Shown here piece after piece: positions 62,001-64,000 of a DNA stretch of 64,000 nucleotides. The notes under the pieces are model-generated. The model was not told where the DNA came from and made no database searches. It worked only from the letters and a program-made list of their open reading frames with translations. The stretch comes from Prunus persica. Taxonomy: Eukaryota; Streptophyta; Magnoliopsida; Rosales; Rosaceae. A program made the position numbers and the translations under genes. The stretch covers positions 7,430,566 to 7,494,565 of the forward strand of contig NC_034013.1 of the NCBI RefSeq assembly GCF_000346465.2. Reading direction: 5' to 3'. The first letter of the stretch is position 1, and every line of letters starts with the position of its first letter.

Positions 62001-64000
62001 ATATCGATTGGTCCATGAAATCGGAGAATTCAATTTCGTACGAAGATTGTTCTAAAATGAATTGGTTGGTGTTTTGCAAAGTTTAGGCAATTGGATTTCA
62101 CTCAAAAGTTACCAAATGACTCCTCCCACAACATTATGATGTTCCCCACGTTTTTGACTCAATCCGATATCGCTTGTTTCATAAAACAGGACAATTAAGG
62201 TTCGTACGAAATTCGTTCTAAAATGGAGTGGCTGGTGTATTGCATTGTTCTAGAGATTGGATTTCACTCAAAACCCCCCAAATGACTCCTCCCACTATAT
62301 TATGAAGTTCCTAAAGTTTCATACTCAATCCGACATCGATTGATAAATGAAATTGGACAATTCAGGTTCGTAAGAAGTTCATTCTGGAATGGAGTGGTTG
62401 GTGTATTGCATAGTTCTAGAGATTGGATTACACTCAAATCCCACCAAATTGCTCCTCCCACTATATTATGATGTTCCCCAAGTTTTGGATTCAATGAGAT
62501 ATCGATTGGTCCTTGAAATCGGACAATTCAGGTGCGTACGAAGTTCATTATGAAATGGAGTGGTGGGTATATTGCATTGTTCTAAAGATTGGATTTCACT
62601 CAAAACCCTCCTAATGACTCCTCCTACTATATTATGATGTTCCCCAAACTTCGGACTCAATCCGATATCGACTGGTCCATCAAATTGGACAATTGAGGTT
62701 CATACGAAGTTCGTTCTGAAATGGAGTGGTTGGTGTATTGCACAGTTCTAGAGATTGGATTTCACTCACCCACCAAATGATTCCTCCCACAGCATTATGG
62801 TGTTCCCCAAGTTTTGGATTCAATCTGATATCGATTGGTCCATGAAATCAGACAATTCAAGTTCGTACGAAGATTGTTCTGAAATGGATTGGTTGGTGTT
62901 TTGCATAGTTTTGGAAATTGGATTTCACTCAAAAGTCACCAAATGACTCCACCCACTATATTATGATGTTCCCCAAGTTTGGACTCAATCCGATATCGAT
63001 TGTCCATGAAATTGGACAATTCAGGTTCATACGAAGTTCGTTCTGAAACGGACTGGTTGGTGTATTACATAGTTCTAGAGATTGGATTTCACTCAAAACC
63101 CACCAAAAGACTCCTCCCACCATATTATGAGATTCCCCAAACTTAGGACGCAATCCAATATCGATTGGTCCATGAAATTGGACAATTCAGGTTCATACGA
63201 AGTTCGTTATGAAATGGAATGGGTGGTGTATTGCATAGTTTTAGCCATTGGATTTCATTCAAAACACTCCAAATGACTCGTCCCATCATATTATGATGTT
63301 TCCCAAGTTTTGGACTCAATCCGATATCGATTGGTCCATGAAATTGGACAAATCAGGTTCGTACGAAGTTAGTTATGAAATGCAATGGTTGGTGTATTAC
63401 ATAGTTGCAGAGATTGGATTTCATTCAAAACCCGCCAAATGACTCCTCCCACCATATTATAATGTTCCCCAAGTTTTGGACTCAATCCGATATCGATTGG
63501 TCCACGAAATTGGACTATTCAGGTTATGAAAGGAAGTGGTTGGTGTTTTGCATAGTTCAAGGGATTAGACTACACTGAAAACCCTCCAATTGACTCCTCC
63601 CACCATATTATGATGTTCCCCAAGTTTAGGACTCAATCCGATATCGATGGGTCCTTGAAATTGGACAATTCAGGTTCGTACGAAGTTCGTTATGAAATGG
63701 GGTGGTTGGTGTATTGCATAGTTCTAGAGATTGGATTTCACTCAAAACCCACCAAATGACTCCTCCCACCGTATTATGATGTTCTCCAAGTTTTGGACTC
63801 AATCCGATATCGATTGGTCCATGAAATTGGACAATTCAGGTTCGTATGAGGTTCGTTCTGAAATGGAGTGGTTTGTGTATTTCAAAGTTTTAGCCATTGG
63901 ATTTCACTCAAAAGTCAACAAATGACTCCTCCTTCTGTATTATGATGTTCCCCAAGTTTTGGACTCAATCCGATATCGATTGGTCCATGAAATTGGACAA

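Larger units (their letters stand above)
38576..64000 (-). repeat. Main 166-bp satellite array (25 kb, runs off the window)
   Basis: About 153 monomers in uniform orientation. Each carries AATCCGATATCGATTGG, AAATTGGACAATTCAGG and TTCGTACGAAGTTCG. Many small deletions produce short or chimeric monomers, near 42605, 49335, 54590 and 58325. From about 51 kb onward the ACAACATTATGATG and ATATTATGATG plus CTAGAGATTGG types dominate and multi-monomer duplications become visible. No gene is seen. Confidence 0.95.

Noticed and set aside
20364..64000. Dozens of open frames of about 64 codons on both strands (MSPKLGEHHNMVGG... and MDFTQNPPNDSSHH... types)
   Set aside because: They recur once per 166-bp monomer. 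Because 166 is not a multiple of three, they are bounded by stops at fixed points of the repeat. They drift with the satellite and show no codon-level constraint, so they are not genes.

Overview
This is plant nuclear DNA from a repeat-only region, probably centromeric or pericentromeric, of a dicot. About 37 kb of the 64 kb is a tandem satellite with a monomer of about 166 bp. The rest is four transposable-element copies inserted into it. A 166-bp centromere-candidate satellite is, as I recall, the one reported for peach, so Prunus or a near relative is my best guess; this is memory and inference. I see no ordinary single-copy host gene, tRNA, rRNA or CRISPR array.

Layout. Satellite occupies 1-1287 and 16302-18606 in one orientation. 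A 221-bp assembly gap lies at 18607-18827. All satellite to its right (18828-19247, 20324-22014, 30699-36784, 38576-64000) is in the opposite orientation. Into the left array is inserted a complete 15,011-bp CACTA (En/Spm) DNA transposon (1288-16298), with 28-bp terminal inverted repeats and a 3-bp TTC target duplication. Into the right array are inserted a truncated LTR (19248-20323), a full-length but defective Ty3/gypsy retrotransposon of the same family (22015-30698, minus strand, TSD GATTT, tRNA-Asp primer site), and an unrelated solo LTR (36785-38575, TSD ATTGC).

The CACTA element carries two minus-strand genes. The promoter-distal one (2899-6245) is a TNP2-type transposase broken by an in-frame TAA and a 1-base frameshift. 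The other (8758-12668) can be rebuilt as a seven-exon gene with consistent phases. It joins a Transposase_24 (Ptta/En/Spm, TNPA-like) region, a charged coiled-coil stretch, a Glu/Lys-rich exon and a C-terminal Ulp1/C48 cysteine protease with its His-Asp-Gln-Cys residues present. One internal TAG and one GC splice donor spoil it. Upstream of its promoter the element holds a captured, deleted fragment of the host gene for the 26S proteasome lid subunit RPN6 (PSMD11), beginning at the RPN6 start codon.

Nearly all CACTA non-coding DNA, introns and 5'UTR introns included, is studded with ACGACGGT/ACGACGT motifs in both orientations. These resemble the subterminal TNPA-binding repeats of En/Spm elements but are not confined to the ends. 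Several introns share one homologous block. The right-hand satellite shows higher-order structure: four-monomer spacing of about 662 bp and duplications of 994, 1161 and 1824 bp.
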